Part shown: piece by piece, positions 55,395 to 63,951 of the stretch | Numbering within the stretch: the stretch's first letter is position 1 | Layout: each line of letters begins with the position of its first letter | Origin: Aequorivita vitellina | GTDB lineage: Bacteria; Bacteroidota; Bacteroidia; Flavobacteriales; Flavobacteriaceae | Direction of reading: 5' to 3' | Assembly (NCBI RefSeq): GCF_022008365.1 | Contig: NZ_JAIRBA010000001.1 | Location: 1 to 64,000, forward strand | Length of the DNA stretch: 64,000 nt | Notes under the pieces: generated by a model | What the model was told of the DNA's origin: nothing | Databases searched by the model: none | What the model saw: only the letters and a program-made list of their open reading frames with translations | Made by a program: the position numbers and the translations under genes

Positions 55395-58300
55395 TCATAA
55401 TTCAACAGTTACCCACATCCCTTTGTTCCTCGCATAATACGAGTTGTCATACATAGCCTCAACCTGCGTTCCCGGCAAATAATACGTTCCTAAATAGGAA
55501 GCATTCAGTTTTACCGTGAAAATTTTTGTTTCATTGCTATTTAAATCGAAGAAGAAATTCACGCGGTCGTCACGAATGTCTGTGTAACGCGCGTCACTTT
55601 TTGCACCGCCACCCAATTCACTAAAACTGGTGTTTACAATTTCCCAACCGCTATGGAATATTTTTGCCAAGGCAACATTGTTTATCCAATTATTGGAAGT
55701 GTTTGTAACACTTACTTTTGCAATGATTTCCGTACCCTGTCGCAATTTAGTTACGTCGATTGCTTTTCCGTCACCTCCCAAATATTCAGATTTTATGGAG
55801 AGATTGCGTCTTTCGGCAAGTTCCTTACCGAGAGGAAGTTTACCTTGTTGCGAAAGTGTAACGTAAACAATGTTTCCTTTTTTATTGGTTACTAAAACCG
55901 AATTGCTTCCCATCACAAATGAAAGGTCTCGCTGCGCTATAGCTCGGTCGGTTTTTAATTCAAACGATTTTCCACCGTTTGTAAACGTAAGTTCCATTGC
56001 TTTTCCGCCATTCTTTTCAACCATTTTTGCCATCGTCATTAAGGCATACGAAGTTTCCTGCGTGCTATACCAATTTCTGGATGAAAGATCTTTCGCTACT
56101 GAAATCGCCAATTCACGTTGTTTCGGATCGCTCAATAAAACCATGGTTTCCAAAGCCATAACGCGATTTCTAAACGGAGAACCGTACGTATAATTGTCAG
56201 ATTTTTGAGGAACAAAATTGATGTTTGCCGTTTGTGCAATTTGCTCGGCAACGTTTTTCTTTCCAGCCAAAGCATAAGCCGCAGCCAATCGCCATTTGGC
56301 GTCATTGCTCAACTCTTTGCTTTCGCGAAGTCGGTTCATTGCCGCAAGTTCCGGTTTTCCGGCCAACGCCAAGGTGTAAAGCCGGTACGCCTGCGTCAAA
56401 CTCGAGTTGTATTTTGCATAACTATTTCGCCATTGGCGCGCCGTATTTTGTTGATACAACAACCAATTGCTCATAAAACTTATCGGCAATGCATAGCCTT
56501 TTTGCTTCGCTTCTAGCATAAAGTGTCCCGCATAAGTTGTGCTCCATTCATCTGCTTCGCGCTCGCCGGGCCAATAGGAAAGTCCGCCGTTGGAAAGTTG
56601 GAACCTTCCTAAACGTTCTATTGTTGCCTTTACATTTTTTTCAATTTTCTGCTTTTTGTTGAAAGTAATATCGAAAACATCTGCCAAATACAACTGTGGA
56701 AATGCCGACGAAGTAGTCTGCTCCAAACAGCCGTACGGGTAGTGAATTAAAAACTCCATCCTTTTGCCGAAATCCATCGGCGGCAAAGTTGAAAATTCCA
56801 GCATTGCCGAATTGCTTCCGGGCACGCCAAAAGTTTCAAAATTGATGGTTTGCGAATCATTTCCATCCAACGTATAATTGGTGGCTTTTTGCGAAATCGG
56901 GTTCGGGTTTTCCACATCGATTTCAACTTTGTAGCTCGCTTTTTCGCCATTTCCTGCAGCGGTTACTTCAATTGTAGTAAAGACGTTGTTTGCACTTCGG
57001 CTCCGCTCAGTGCCCGGATCACGGTCATTGAGCGGAGTCGAAATGGTTGAAACATCGAATTCAAAATTCACAATTTGTTCGCCCGGTTCATTGAAAGAAA
57101 CAGTTTTTGAAGCACCATTTTTCGGTTTTAACGCATCGCCGGTTTTCACTGTAATCGTGGCGGTTTTCACTTTATTTTCCATTGCAAAAACGGTAACTGG
57201 CAGTACAACGGTTTCGCCCGGCGATAATTTCCGCGGAAGCGAAGCCAGCACCATCAGTGGCGTACGGACGGGTGTGGTTTTTTCAGCACTGCCATAGGCG
57301 CTTTTGGTTTTATCGCCCGCAATAACCATTGTGCGCACCGAACCTACATAATTTGGCATCATTATATTGTGCGATGCGGTTTTGCCGGCGGCCAACTCAA
57401 ATGGGCCGAGGTATTTTACAACGGGTTTGAATCTATCGGCTTTTCTATTTTTTGCACCCAATGCGGCATCGCCACCACCGATTGCATAAATATTATCCAC
57501 ACTGCCGGAATAAGCGCCAATTACGTAATCGAACATATCAAAAGTTTTTACCCCTAAAGCTTCGCGACTGTAAAAAGCTTCGTGGATATCTGGGGTTGCA
57601 AAGCGGGTTAAATCCAGCAAACCTTCATCAACAACGGCCAAAGTATAGGTCATAGATTTGCCTTTTTCTTCGGAAACTTTTACGGTGAAATTCTCTTCAG
57701 GTTTCAGCACATTCGGCATCGAGATTTTCGGTTGTAGCACGGTTGAAGGATCTTCCACCATTAACGGAATAACGCCGTAAAGCCGCATCGGTAAATCGTT
57801 TTTGGTTTGAACGTGCGGTTGCAGCAGCGAAATATTCACATAAATATTAGGCGCCATTTCCTTTGTGATTTTTATCCCCGCTTTGGTTTCGCCCTTTTTG
57901 GTTTCAATCCAATGCGTTGCCAAAACCTCGGTGCCGTTTTCCACGCTAATTAAGGCGCGACCGTCGCTACCGGAAGGGAAAGTTATAAAAGCTTCTTCGC
58001 CAACATTGTATTTTTCTTTATCTGCTGAAAAGACCAACATTTTTGCACTTTCCGCATCGCCATCGCTCGGACGCTGCGACCAATTTCTATAGAAATAAGT
58101 AATGCGCCCCGTTGCGTGGCCCGATTGTTTATCGATGACCCGAATTAAATAGCGTCCGCCTTCTTCTTCGGGAATATTAACTGTGAATTTTCCCTTTCCC
58201 CTGCCATCGGTCTTTACGGTGAATTCTTTTACGGGACGGTGCACAGTGGAATTTTCATACGTTGAAAGATTGTCTCTTCCGCGGTTCCACCACCAGCGCC

Positions 58301-61034
58301 ATTCAATTTGAAAAACTTTTACTTGCAGCTCGCGATTGGCGGAAGCTTGGCCTTGAGCATCTACGGAAACAACATCAAAAACGGTATTTTCATTTGTGAA
58401 ATAAGAGCCATAACGACCCGCTTCGGGCGATTTTAATCCTACAAAATGTGAAAATGGCGCTAAGTCTTTCGAAAAAATATCCATTGAAAAATCACCGCCG
58501 CCTTCGTACACTTTCGTTAAAAATGTAGCTTTCAACATTCCCGGTGCGTTCTTTCCAACCTCTAATTTTTGACTAAACGAAATGCTGCCTTCCGAAGAAA
58601 GTTGCCCGTCTAAAACCGGAATTTCAACCTCATCAAACTTTCGGACTGGATCGATAAAATTGTATTTCGGAAACTTTGTAAAAGCAGCATTGCTCGCCCG
58701 AAGTGTGGCAGTCATATCAATCTTCAAACTACGCGCAGGCGAACCGTGAAGCCACATTGCGCTCGCCGTTCCTTTTACGGGCTTTGTAGCATCGAGAATT
58801 TCATCTTCAAAATCAAGTTTGATTTTTAAGCGGTTTGGTTTTATGGTTGCTACTTTTAAAGTGTGACTGAATTGTGCGCCACCAACGGTTACGGTTGCGT
58901 TCCAATTTCCGGTTGGGGCGGATACGTCTGTGGCGATTGGGAAATAATAGAAGCCCCCCTGCACCCCCCGAAAGGGGGAATCACTCGCATTCAAAACCGT
59001 TCTTTGAACGAGTTTTCCTCGTGCATCCGTAACTGAAAGGCTTACGGGATGGTTTTTTGGGAGTGGATTTGCGTTATCGTTTAACACGAAAGTTAGGTGA
59101 ATACTGTCTCCAGGTCGATACACACCACGTTCGGTGTACGTGTAACCTTTTAACCCTTTTTGAAGTTCTTTCCCCGAAATATCAAAATTGCTCATTGAAA
59201 GGGCGTTTCCATCTTCCAGTTTTACGTAGGCAAAATTGTTTCCTTTTTGGGCAACCGCGAAAGCCGCATTTTTAGTGCCATCATAAAGTGTCATTCCTTC
59301 GCCGTCTGTGGTAACGGTTTCAATAAGTTGTTGCTGATAGTTGAAAAGTTTAATTTCTACGCCACTTTCGGGCCTCGCAGAAATTAGGTTTGTAGTAATA
59401 AAATGATAGGAACGGTTGTTGCTTTTTTTCACAATCAAACCTAAATCTGAACCCAAAATATTTGCAGTTACTACGCGATCTTCGTTGTAATAAGCAGCAT
59501 GGCACGGATTGTCGCGCTGCTGCCAATTGTAGGTGTAATTTCGCCAGCGGTAAATCTCGTTATCCCAATAACGTTGTTCCCGGATTTCTTCATCTTCGGA
59601 AGAATCGCTCGCGTAATACGCGTCTTCTTCGTAATAATCGTCGTCATCTTCTTCGGTATCTATTGCTTTGGAAGCATTTTCAGAACAATCATAAGTAATA
59701 TATTCATTTTTAAAACTGATTTCCAGTTGATAAATAGCGCCGGGATCTGCCTTGAAATATTCCGAAAGGTTTATTGCGTAGGCTTTCCAACTTCCGTTAT
59801 TCGCCAAATCCTCGGGTTTTAAATCGATAGTTTTTTTGGCAATTCGTCTTCCAACTCGCTTTATATCGTATGTATTATTATCATTCAAATTATAGCTTTG
59901 AAGAAATTGCAACACGTTGTTTTCGTAAATTTTAATAACTCGAACATCAACTTTTGAAAGGTTTACCGCTTCAAAATAAACGGGCGTGGAAGCAGAATTC
60001 GGAAGAATCACGCCTTTTGAAATCATTCGTACGGCGGGTTTTAACTGTTCAAAAGAAACCAATTCTGAAAATTCTTTCTTTAAACCGAAGCCTTCAGTAT
60101 TTTTAATTCCCGTGAAAACGGTGACTTTTACATTGCCCACAACGCGGTTTGGCGGATAGACATTTAGTACATTTCCATTCACTTCGTAACGCAGATCGGT
60201 AGTGTTTTCAATAGTAACCAAGCCAGCGAAATCTTGATTTTCTAATAATGGATCTGAAAAGTTGATACTCAACAACGCCGCCGGCGCCAATGTGCTGCTG
60301 ATATCAACGATTGTAAAATTATTTTGCCCTGGAATTGCAAACGTATTTTCGCCTATATTTTCTGCGCCAATGGGTTTTCCGTTCCATTTAATGAGGATTT
60401 CCGAATCGTCCATTTTACGGCTAATGCTGTCAATTGTGAAGTTGAAATAACGAGCTTCGGTTGTTTTTGCCGGCCATTTCAATTTTAGGTTTTTGCCTTC
60501 CTGTGAAGCTGAAACCAATTGCTTCGCTTTTTCAAAAGAAATAACATCAGACGTTTCTACGTAAGCTTCAACGTATTGCCATTGCTTGCTGTAACTTTGA
60601 AGTTTACCGATGTCAACTTTAAAATTGGGTGTGATTGTATGAAAACTGAAAGTGTATGTTTTAAAATCTTTTGAAATGTCTTCGTATAACTTATTCAACT
60701 TTAGGGTTACGGTATATTCCGTGTCTGACTTTAAGTATTCGGCAGGTTGAAAAATTAGGGTTTTGCCGTTTTCAACAACAAGTTTTCCTTTTGTATTTGG
60801 AGAAATACTTAAATAATCATCGGTAGAAAGTTCCTGCGTCATCTCAAATTGCTCCAATGGTTTTGCAAGCTCAACGCGAATGGCCGTCGTAATAGATTGG
60901 TTTCCGTAAGTGTTATACGAAATATATTCCTTGAATTTGAAAAGGTTATCGGTTTCGGAGTGTTTGTCTTTGTCTTTGCAGGAAAAAATAAGAAGAACCA
61001 AAGAGAGAATTAAAAGGCGACAAAAAAATTTCAT
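55395..61034 (-). CDS. yfhM: Alpha-2-macroglobulin family lipoprotein
   Basis: A 1879-residue lipoprotein with a lipobox FSC (Cys near 19), probably in the periplasm. Many macroglobulin-type beta domains are followed by the thioester motif CLEQ (about 1435-1438, in PYGCLEQTTSSAF), which forms a covalent protease trap, and by a helical complement-like domain. An unusual acidic, Tyr-rich stretch lies near 452-486. A palindromic repeat is translated in frame as TPLNDRDPGTERSRSA within residues about 1330-1347. pbpC follows downstream. Bacterial homologues are believed to inhibit host or competitor proteases next to PbpC. Confidence 0.93.
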   Translation of the reverse strand: MKFFCRLLILSLVLLIFSCKDKDKHSETDNLFKFKEYISYNTYGNQSITTAIRVELAKPLEQFEMTQELSTDDYLSISPNTKGKLVVENGKTLIFQPAEYLKSDTEYTVTLKLNKLYEDISKDFKTYTFSFHTITPNFKVDIGKLQSYSKQWQYVEAYVETSDVISFEKAKQLVSASQEGKNLKLKWPAKTTEARYFNFTIDSISRKMDDSEILIKWNGKPIGAENIGENTFAIPGQNNFTIVDISSTLAPAALLSINFSDPLLENQDFAGLVTIENTTDLRYEVNGNVLNVYPPNRVVGNVKVTVFTGIKNTEGFGLKKEFSELVSFEQLKPAVRMISKGVILPNSASTPVYFEAVNLSKVDVRVIKIYENNVLQFLQSYNLNDNNTYDIKRVGRRIAKKTIDLKPEDLANNGSWKAYAINLSEYFKADPGAIYQLEISFKNEYITYDCSENASKAIDTEEDDDDYYEEDAYYASDSSEDEEIREQRYWDNEIYRWRNYTYNWQQRDNPCHAAYYNEDRVVTANILGSDLGLIVKKSNNRSYHFITTNLISARPESGVEIKLFNYQQQLIETVTTDGEGMTLYDGTKNAAFAVAQKGNNFAYVKLEDGNALSMSNFDISGKELQKGLKGYTYTERGVYRPGDSIHLTFVLNDNANPLPKNHPVSLSVTDARGKLVQRTVLNASDSPFRGVQGGFYYFPIATDVSAPTGNWNATVTVGGAQFSHTLKVATIKPNRLKIKLDFEDEILDATKPVKGTASAMWLHGSPARSLKIDMTATLRASNAAFTKFPKYNFIDPVRKFDEVEIPVLDGQLSSEGSISFSQKLEVGKNAPGMLKATFLTKVYEGGGDFSMDIFSKDLAPFSHFVGLKSPEAGRYGSYFTNENTVFDVVSVDAQGQASANRELQVKVFQIEWRWWWNRGRDNLSTYENSTVHRPVKEFTVKTDGRGKGKFTVNIPEEEGGRYLIRVIDKQSGHATGRITYFYRNWSQRPSDGDAESAKMLVFSADKEKYNVGEEAFITFPSGSDGRALISVENGTEVLATHWIETKKGETKAGIKITKEMAPNIYVNISLLQPHVQTKNDLPMRLYGVIPLMVEDPSTVLQPKISMPNVLKPEENFTVKVSEEKGKSMTYTLAVVDEGLLDLTRFATPDIHEAFYSREALGVKTFDMFDYVIGAYSGSVDNIYAIGGGDAALGAKNRKADRFKPVVKYLGPFELAAGKTASHNIMMPNYVGSVRTMVIAGDKTKSAYGSAEKTTPVRTPLMVLASLPRKLSPGETVVLPVTVFAMENKVKTATITVKTGDALKPKNGASKTVSFNEPGEQIVNFEFDVSTISTPLNDRDPGTERSRSANNVFTTIEVTAAGNGEKASYKVEIDVENPNPISQKATNYTLDGNDSQTINFETFGVPGSNSAMLEFSTLPPMDFGKRMEFLIHYPYGCLEQTTSSAFPQLYLADVFDITFNKKQKIEKNVKATIERLGRFQLSNGGLSYWPGEREADEWSTTYAGHFMLEAKQKGYALPISFMSNWLLYQQNTARQWRNSYAKYNSSLTQAYRLYTLALAGKPELAAMNRLRESKELSNDAKWRLAAAYALAGKKNVAEQIAQTANINFVPQKSDNYTYGSPFRNRVMALETMVLLSDPKQRELAISVAKDLSSRNWYSTQETSYALMTMAKMVEKNGGKAMELTFTNGGKSFELKTDRAIAQRDLSFVMGSNSVLVTNKKGNIVYVTLSQQGKLPLGKELAERRNLSIKSEYLGGDGKAIDVTKLRQGTEIIAKVSVTNTSNNWINNVALAKIFHSGWEIVNTSFSELGGGAKSDARYTDIRDDRVNFFFDLNSNETKIFTVKLNASYLGTYYLPGTQVEAMYDNSYYARNKGMWVTVEL
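56995..57043. repeat. Palindromic repeat inside the macroglobulin coding sequence
   Basis: TTCGGCTCCGCTCA (56996-57009) and TGAGCGGAGTCGAA (57029-57042) pair over 14 positions with one G-T. The element keeps the reading frame and encodes about 16 residues on the minus strand. The arm CTCCGCTCA is shared with the repeat at 24351. Confidence 0.8.
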
Positions 61035-61120
61035 TACGAGCGAGTTTAGGAAGACTTAAATGTAAAGGAAAAATGTATGGCTTGCAATTTGTGCTCCAGA
61101 AATTGCAAACTAGAAGGATA

Positions 61121-61292
61121 GGTTGGGCTAAAGCCCGAAGTGTCAACATATGCTTTTTAACCCCGGGCTAAAGCCACGGGGTTATTTCAAGATAATTACT
61201 AAAATTAGATTGATTAGAGTTTGAGTCTTTTGAATAACCCCCAGCTTCAGCTGGTGGCAAAGAGACCCAGAAAACAAAGGGCTTTAGCCCAA
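61121..61292. repeat. Cluster of REP-like palindromes between the macroglobulin and isoaspartyl peptidase genes
   Basis: Outer elements GGGCTAAAGCCC (61125-61136) and GGGCTTTAGCCC (61279-61290) are reverse complements. Between them are two hairpins: TAACCCCG/CGGGGTTA (61158-61184, again containing GGCTAAAGCC) and CCAGCT-TC-AGCTGG (61241-61254). No ORF is supported here; the layout resembles a nested palindromic repeat unit. Confidence 0.7.
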
Positions 61293-61301
61293 TTTCACAG
61301 C

Positions 61302-62369
61302 TTATTCGTTTTCTTTATAAATTCCAATTTCCAACTCTCCTTCAGCATTCATTGTCGCGCGGTACATTCCTGCAGTGTTGAATTCCATTGCCACATTTCC
61401 ATCTTTATCTATGGCCACTATTCCACCATCGCCACCAAGGGCAGGAACTTTTTTCTGAATAACCTCATGAGCTGCTTCTTGCAAACTCATTCTTTTATAT
61501 TCCATTAACGCAGAAATATCATAAGCAACTACGGATCGAATAAAAAACTCGCCCCAACCTGTTGAAGATACGGCACACGTTGCATTGTTGGCATACGTTC
61601 CTGCTCCAATAATTGGGGCATCGCCAATCCGGTTCCAGCGTTTGTTGGTCATTCCACCCGTTGAAGTTCCTGCAGCGAGATTTCCGTGTTTGTCTAATGC
61701 AGCACAACCGACGGTTCCAAATTTTGAATTTTTGATATACGGATCTTCGAAGGAAACTTTTTTATCATTTTTTTCTTTTTCCTTTTCCAAAACCCTTTGT
61801 AAAGACTCGTATCTATTTTTGGTATAGAAATATGTGGTATCCATCATTTTATAATTTAGACTTTGAGCAAATTCTTCCGCGCCAGCTCCATATAACATTA
61901 CGTGTTCGCTTTTTTGCATAACATCTCTGGCTAAATCTATTGGGTTTTTAATGTGCTTTACCCCTGCCACTGCCCCAGCGTTCAATGCAGCGCCATCCAT
62001 AATTGAAGCGTCCAATTCGTTGGAACCTTCGTGTGTAAAAACGGCTCCTTTTCCTGCGTTAAAAAGTGGCGAATCTTCCATTACATTAATTGTATGTGTA
62101 ACCGCTTCTAAGGAAGTACCCCCATTTTTTAAAATTTCGTAACCTGTTTTAACAGCCTCTTCCAATTTTAACATATAAGCGGCCTCGAGTGAATCGCTCA
62201 TATTCTCTTTTAATATGGTTCCGGCACCTCCGTGAATGACGATTCCGAAGTTTTCTGTCGTTTTTTCAGATTTTTTAGACGAAGAATACATCGATGAAGT
62301 GTCATTTTCGACGTTTTTACAACCGATAAACAGAAAAATTATGTTAAATAATGTTAAAATTTTAATCAT
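61302..62369 (-). CDS. Isoaspartyl peptidase/L-asparaginase, lipoprotein form
   Basis: A 355-residue N-terminal-nucleophile hydrolase (plant-type asparaginase, Ntn family). The hydrophobic N-terminus ends in FIGC, a likely lipobox (Cys at about 17), so the enzyme is exported and lipid-anchored. The precursor should cleave itself before T219 in FGTVGCAALDKHGN; AAGTSTGGMTNKRWNRIGDAPIIGAGTYANN surrounds the active site. It removes isoaspartyl residues from peptides or hydrolyses asparagine. Most bacterial homologues such as IaaA are cytoplasmic, so export points to degradation of external peptides. A palindrome cluster lies downstream. Confidence 0.93.
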   Translation of the reverse strand: MIKILTLFNIIFLFIGCKNVENDTSSMYSSSKKSEKTTENFGIVIHGGAGTILKENMSDSLEAAYMLKLEEAVKTGYEILKNGGTSLEAVTHTINVMEDSPLFNAGKGAVFTHEGSNELDASIMDGAALNAGAVAGVKHIKNPIDLARDVMQKSEHVMLYGAGAEEFAQSLNYKMMDTTYFYTKNRYESLQRVLEKEKEKNDKKVSFEDPYIKNSKFGTVGCAALDKHGNLAAGTSTGGMTNKRWNRIGDAPIIGAGTYANNATCAVSSTGWGEFFIRSVVAYDISALMEYKRMSLQEAAHEVIQKKVPALGGDGGIVAIDKDGNVAMEFNTAGMYRATMNAEGELEIGIYKENE

Positions 62370-62475
62370 GGCTATTATTTTTATTTTGGTAATATAAAAG
62401 ATAAAAAATACAATGTTTATAGGAGCTAAGCGAATAATTAATTAATATTTCGAATTACAAAAAGCTTCGTTTTAT

Positions 62476-62508
62476 CGATTAAGTGCAACTTAATTCCGAT
62501 AAAGTGCA
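62476..62508. promoter_or_regulatory. Direct repeat upstream of the CAP-domain gene
   Basis: CGATTAAGTGCA (62476-62487) and CGATAAAGTGCA (62497-62508) match at 11 of 12 positions with a 21-bp period, two helical turns. They lie 21 bp upstream of the candidate -7 element at 62529, the position of an activator site. Confidence 0.5.
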
Positions 62509-62528
62509 TTTTTATTGAATAATTATTA

Positions 62529-62536
62529 TATATTTG
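62529..62536 (+). promoter_or_regulatory. Candidate -7 element of the CAP-domain gene
   Basis: TATATTTG is an exact TAnnTTTG match 38 bp before the chosen ATG. A -33 TTG is absent at normal spacing, in keeping with an activator-dependent promoter. Confidence 0.5.
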
Positions 62537-62574
62537 TCTCAACATCATGCCCCAAATTTGATGTCCCTAAAATT

Positions 62575-63084
62575 ATGAAACTACTTAAAAGCAACCTACT
62601 TGTTTTGGCATTAATATGCCTCGTATTAACTTCTTGCTCTAAAGAAGATTCTGTTGAAGTTGAAACCGCTAAATACGATATTGATTTAGCCTTAGCCCAA
62701 AAGAACGATACGTTTATGTCTAATGAAATTTTAAGATTAGTAAACGATCATCGAGCTTCAATTGGTCTTTCAACTCTTAAAATAGACAGTCAGTATGCTT
62801 CTGCCTTTGCTGTTGATCACACAGATTACATGATTGAAAAGGAAAAAATAAACCATGACAACTTTGGATATCGTTCTGAAGGAATAAAATTTCACGATAA
62901 CGCTAAAGTTGTTGGCGAAAATGTAGCTTATGGATATGATACTGCCGAAGATGTAGTAAACGCTTGGTTAAAAAGTCCGGGACATAAAGCTATTATTGAA
63001 GGTAACTACACACACACTGGATTTGGCGTAATGAAGTGCCCCAAAGGCCGTACGTACTTCACCCAGTTATTTTACAGAAAGTAA
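62575..63084 (+). CDS. CAP-domain (SCP/PR1) lipoprotein
   Basis: A 169-residue lipoprotein with a signal peptide ending in the lipobox LTSC (Cys near 20). One CAP domain follows: LRLVNDHRASIGLSTLKID, FAVDHTDYM with the conserved His, VVGENVAYGYD, VNAWLKSPGHKAIIEGNYTHTGFGV and a final aromatic strand. Bacterial CAP proteins are secreted and of mixed, mostly unknown function. The ATG at 62575 gives a proper signal peptide; a longer reading from 62515 would run through the promoter. Confidence 0.9.
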   Translation: MKLLKSNLLVLALICLVLTSCSKEDSVEVETAKYDIDLALAQKNDTFMSNEILRLVNDHRASIGLSTLKIDSQYASAFAVDHTDYMIEKEKINHDNFGYRSEGIKFHDNAKVVGENVAYGYDTAEDVVNAWLKSPGHKAIIEGNYTHTGFGVMKCPKGRTYFTQLFYRK

Positions 63085-63115
63085 CCCCCACTTCCCTTTT
63101 TCTATTAGCTCATTT

Positions 63116-63150
63116 TGCCGTATTTTTACGTAACATTTAAAAATACGGCA
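63116..63150. promoter_or_regulatory. Perfect 12-bp inverted repeat immediately before nbaC
   Basis: TGCCGTATTTTT (63116-63127) and AAAAATACGGCA (63139-63150) flank an 11-bp spacer, and the right arm touches the ATG at 63151. The 35-bp site is well placed for a repressor or for an RNA hairpin over the start. Confidence 0.7.
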
Positions 63151-63693
63151 ATGACTATTAAAAAACCTTTCAACCTAAATAAGTGGATTGAAGAAAACCG
63201 AGACCTACTAAAACCACCGGTTGGCAACAAAAATTTATACGTAGAATCTGATGATTATATCGTAATGGTCGTAGCCGGTCCCAATGCCAGAAAAGATTAT
63301 CACTACAACGAAACTGAAGAACTTTTTTATCAGCTTGAAGGAAATATTCAAGTTGCAATTCAGGAAAATGGAGAGAAAAAAGTAATGAAACTCGGTCCCG
63401 GCGATATGTATCTCCACCCTGCCAAAGTACCACATTCTCCAGCGAGATGCGAAGGCTCCATAGGTCTTGTTATTGAAAGAAAACGTACCGACCTAGAAGG
63501 GAAAGATGGCCTTCTTTGGTTTTGCGACAATTGCAATAATAAATTATACGAAGTATATTTTCCGCTAAGCAATATTGAAACAGATTTTCTAAAACATTTT
63601 AAACATTTCTACACTAGCGAAGAATTACGCACTTGCGATAAATGTAGCGCTGTTATGGAAGCAGATGCACGATTTACAGCTAATGAAAGTTGA
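63151..63693 (+). CDS. nbaC: 3-hydroxyanthranilate 3,4-dioxygenase
   Basis: A 180-residue cupin dioxygenase that opens the ring of 3-hydroxyanthranilate in the kynurenine branch of tryptophan breakdown; the product can become quinolinate for NAD or be degraded further. Every key residue of the bacterial family is present at the usual number: Fe ligands H51, E57 and H95, substrate arginines R47 and R99, and the rubredoxin-like iron site C125, C128, C162 and C165. The ATG at 63151 is chosen; a longer reading would cover the inverted repeat. A promoter match for the next gene follows, so nbaC may be transcribed alone. Confidence 0.97.
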   Translation: MTIKKPFNLNKWIEENRDLLKPPVGNKNLYVESDDYIVMVVAGPNARKDYHYNETEELFYQLEGNIQVAIQENGEKKVMKLGPGDMYLHPAKVPHSPARCEGSIGLVIERKRTDLEGKDGLLWFCDNCNNKLYEVYFPLSNIETDFLKHFKHFYTSEELRTCDKCSAVMEADARFTANES

Positions 63694-63886
63694 AATCTTT
63701 TCATCTGAATTTAAACGCTATCGCAAGCACTCGTTCATTGCTGAAATTTTAAAGAGAAAAGCTTGTAAATCCTAATTATTACTTTCTTTTTAATTTATGA
63801 GTGTTTCAATGGCAACATCTTATGCTTCTTTTGATGGCTATTTTGACAAAGCATATTGCTCAAAAAATTGTTGTGACAATCAATTT

Positions 63887-63915
63887 TTGTAAAGCTTTCA
63901 TAATTGCTACCTTTG
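63887..63915 (+). promoter_or_regulatory. Promoter of the gene at the window end
   Basis: TTG (63887-63889), an 18-bp spacer and TACCTTTG (63908-63915) match both Bacteroidota promoter elements, 36 bp before the ATG at 63952. The rest of the 258-bp gap from 63694 has no supported gene. Confidence 0.7.
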
Positions 63916-63951
63916 CGCTTTATAAATTTTCGAATAAAAAATCATAAATAT

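Noticed and set aside
63797-63892. A 31-codon ORF with a Cys-rich end (YCSKNCCDNQFL) between nbaC and the last gene
   Set aside because: It has no clear promoter, its last sense codon is the -33 TTG of the next promoter, and the length is compatible with chance.
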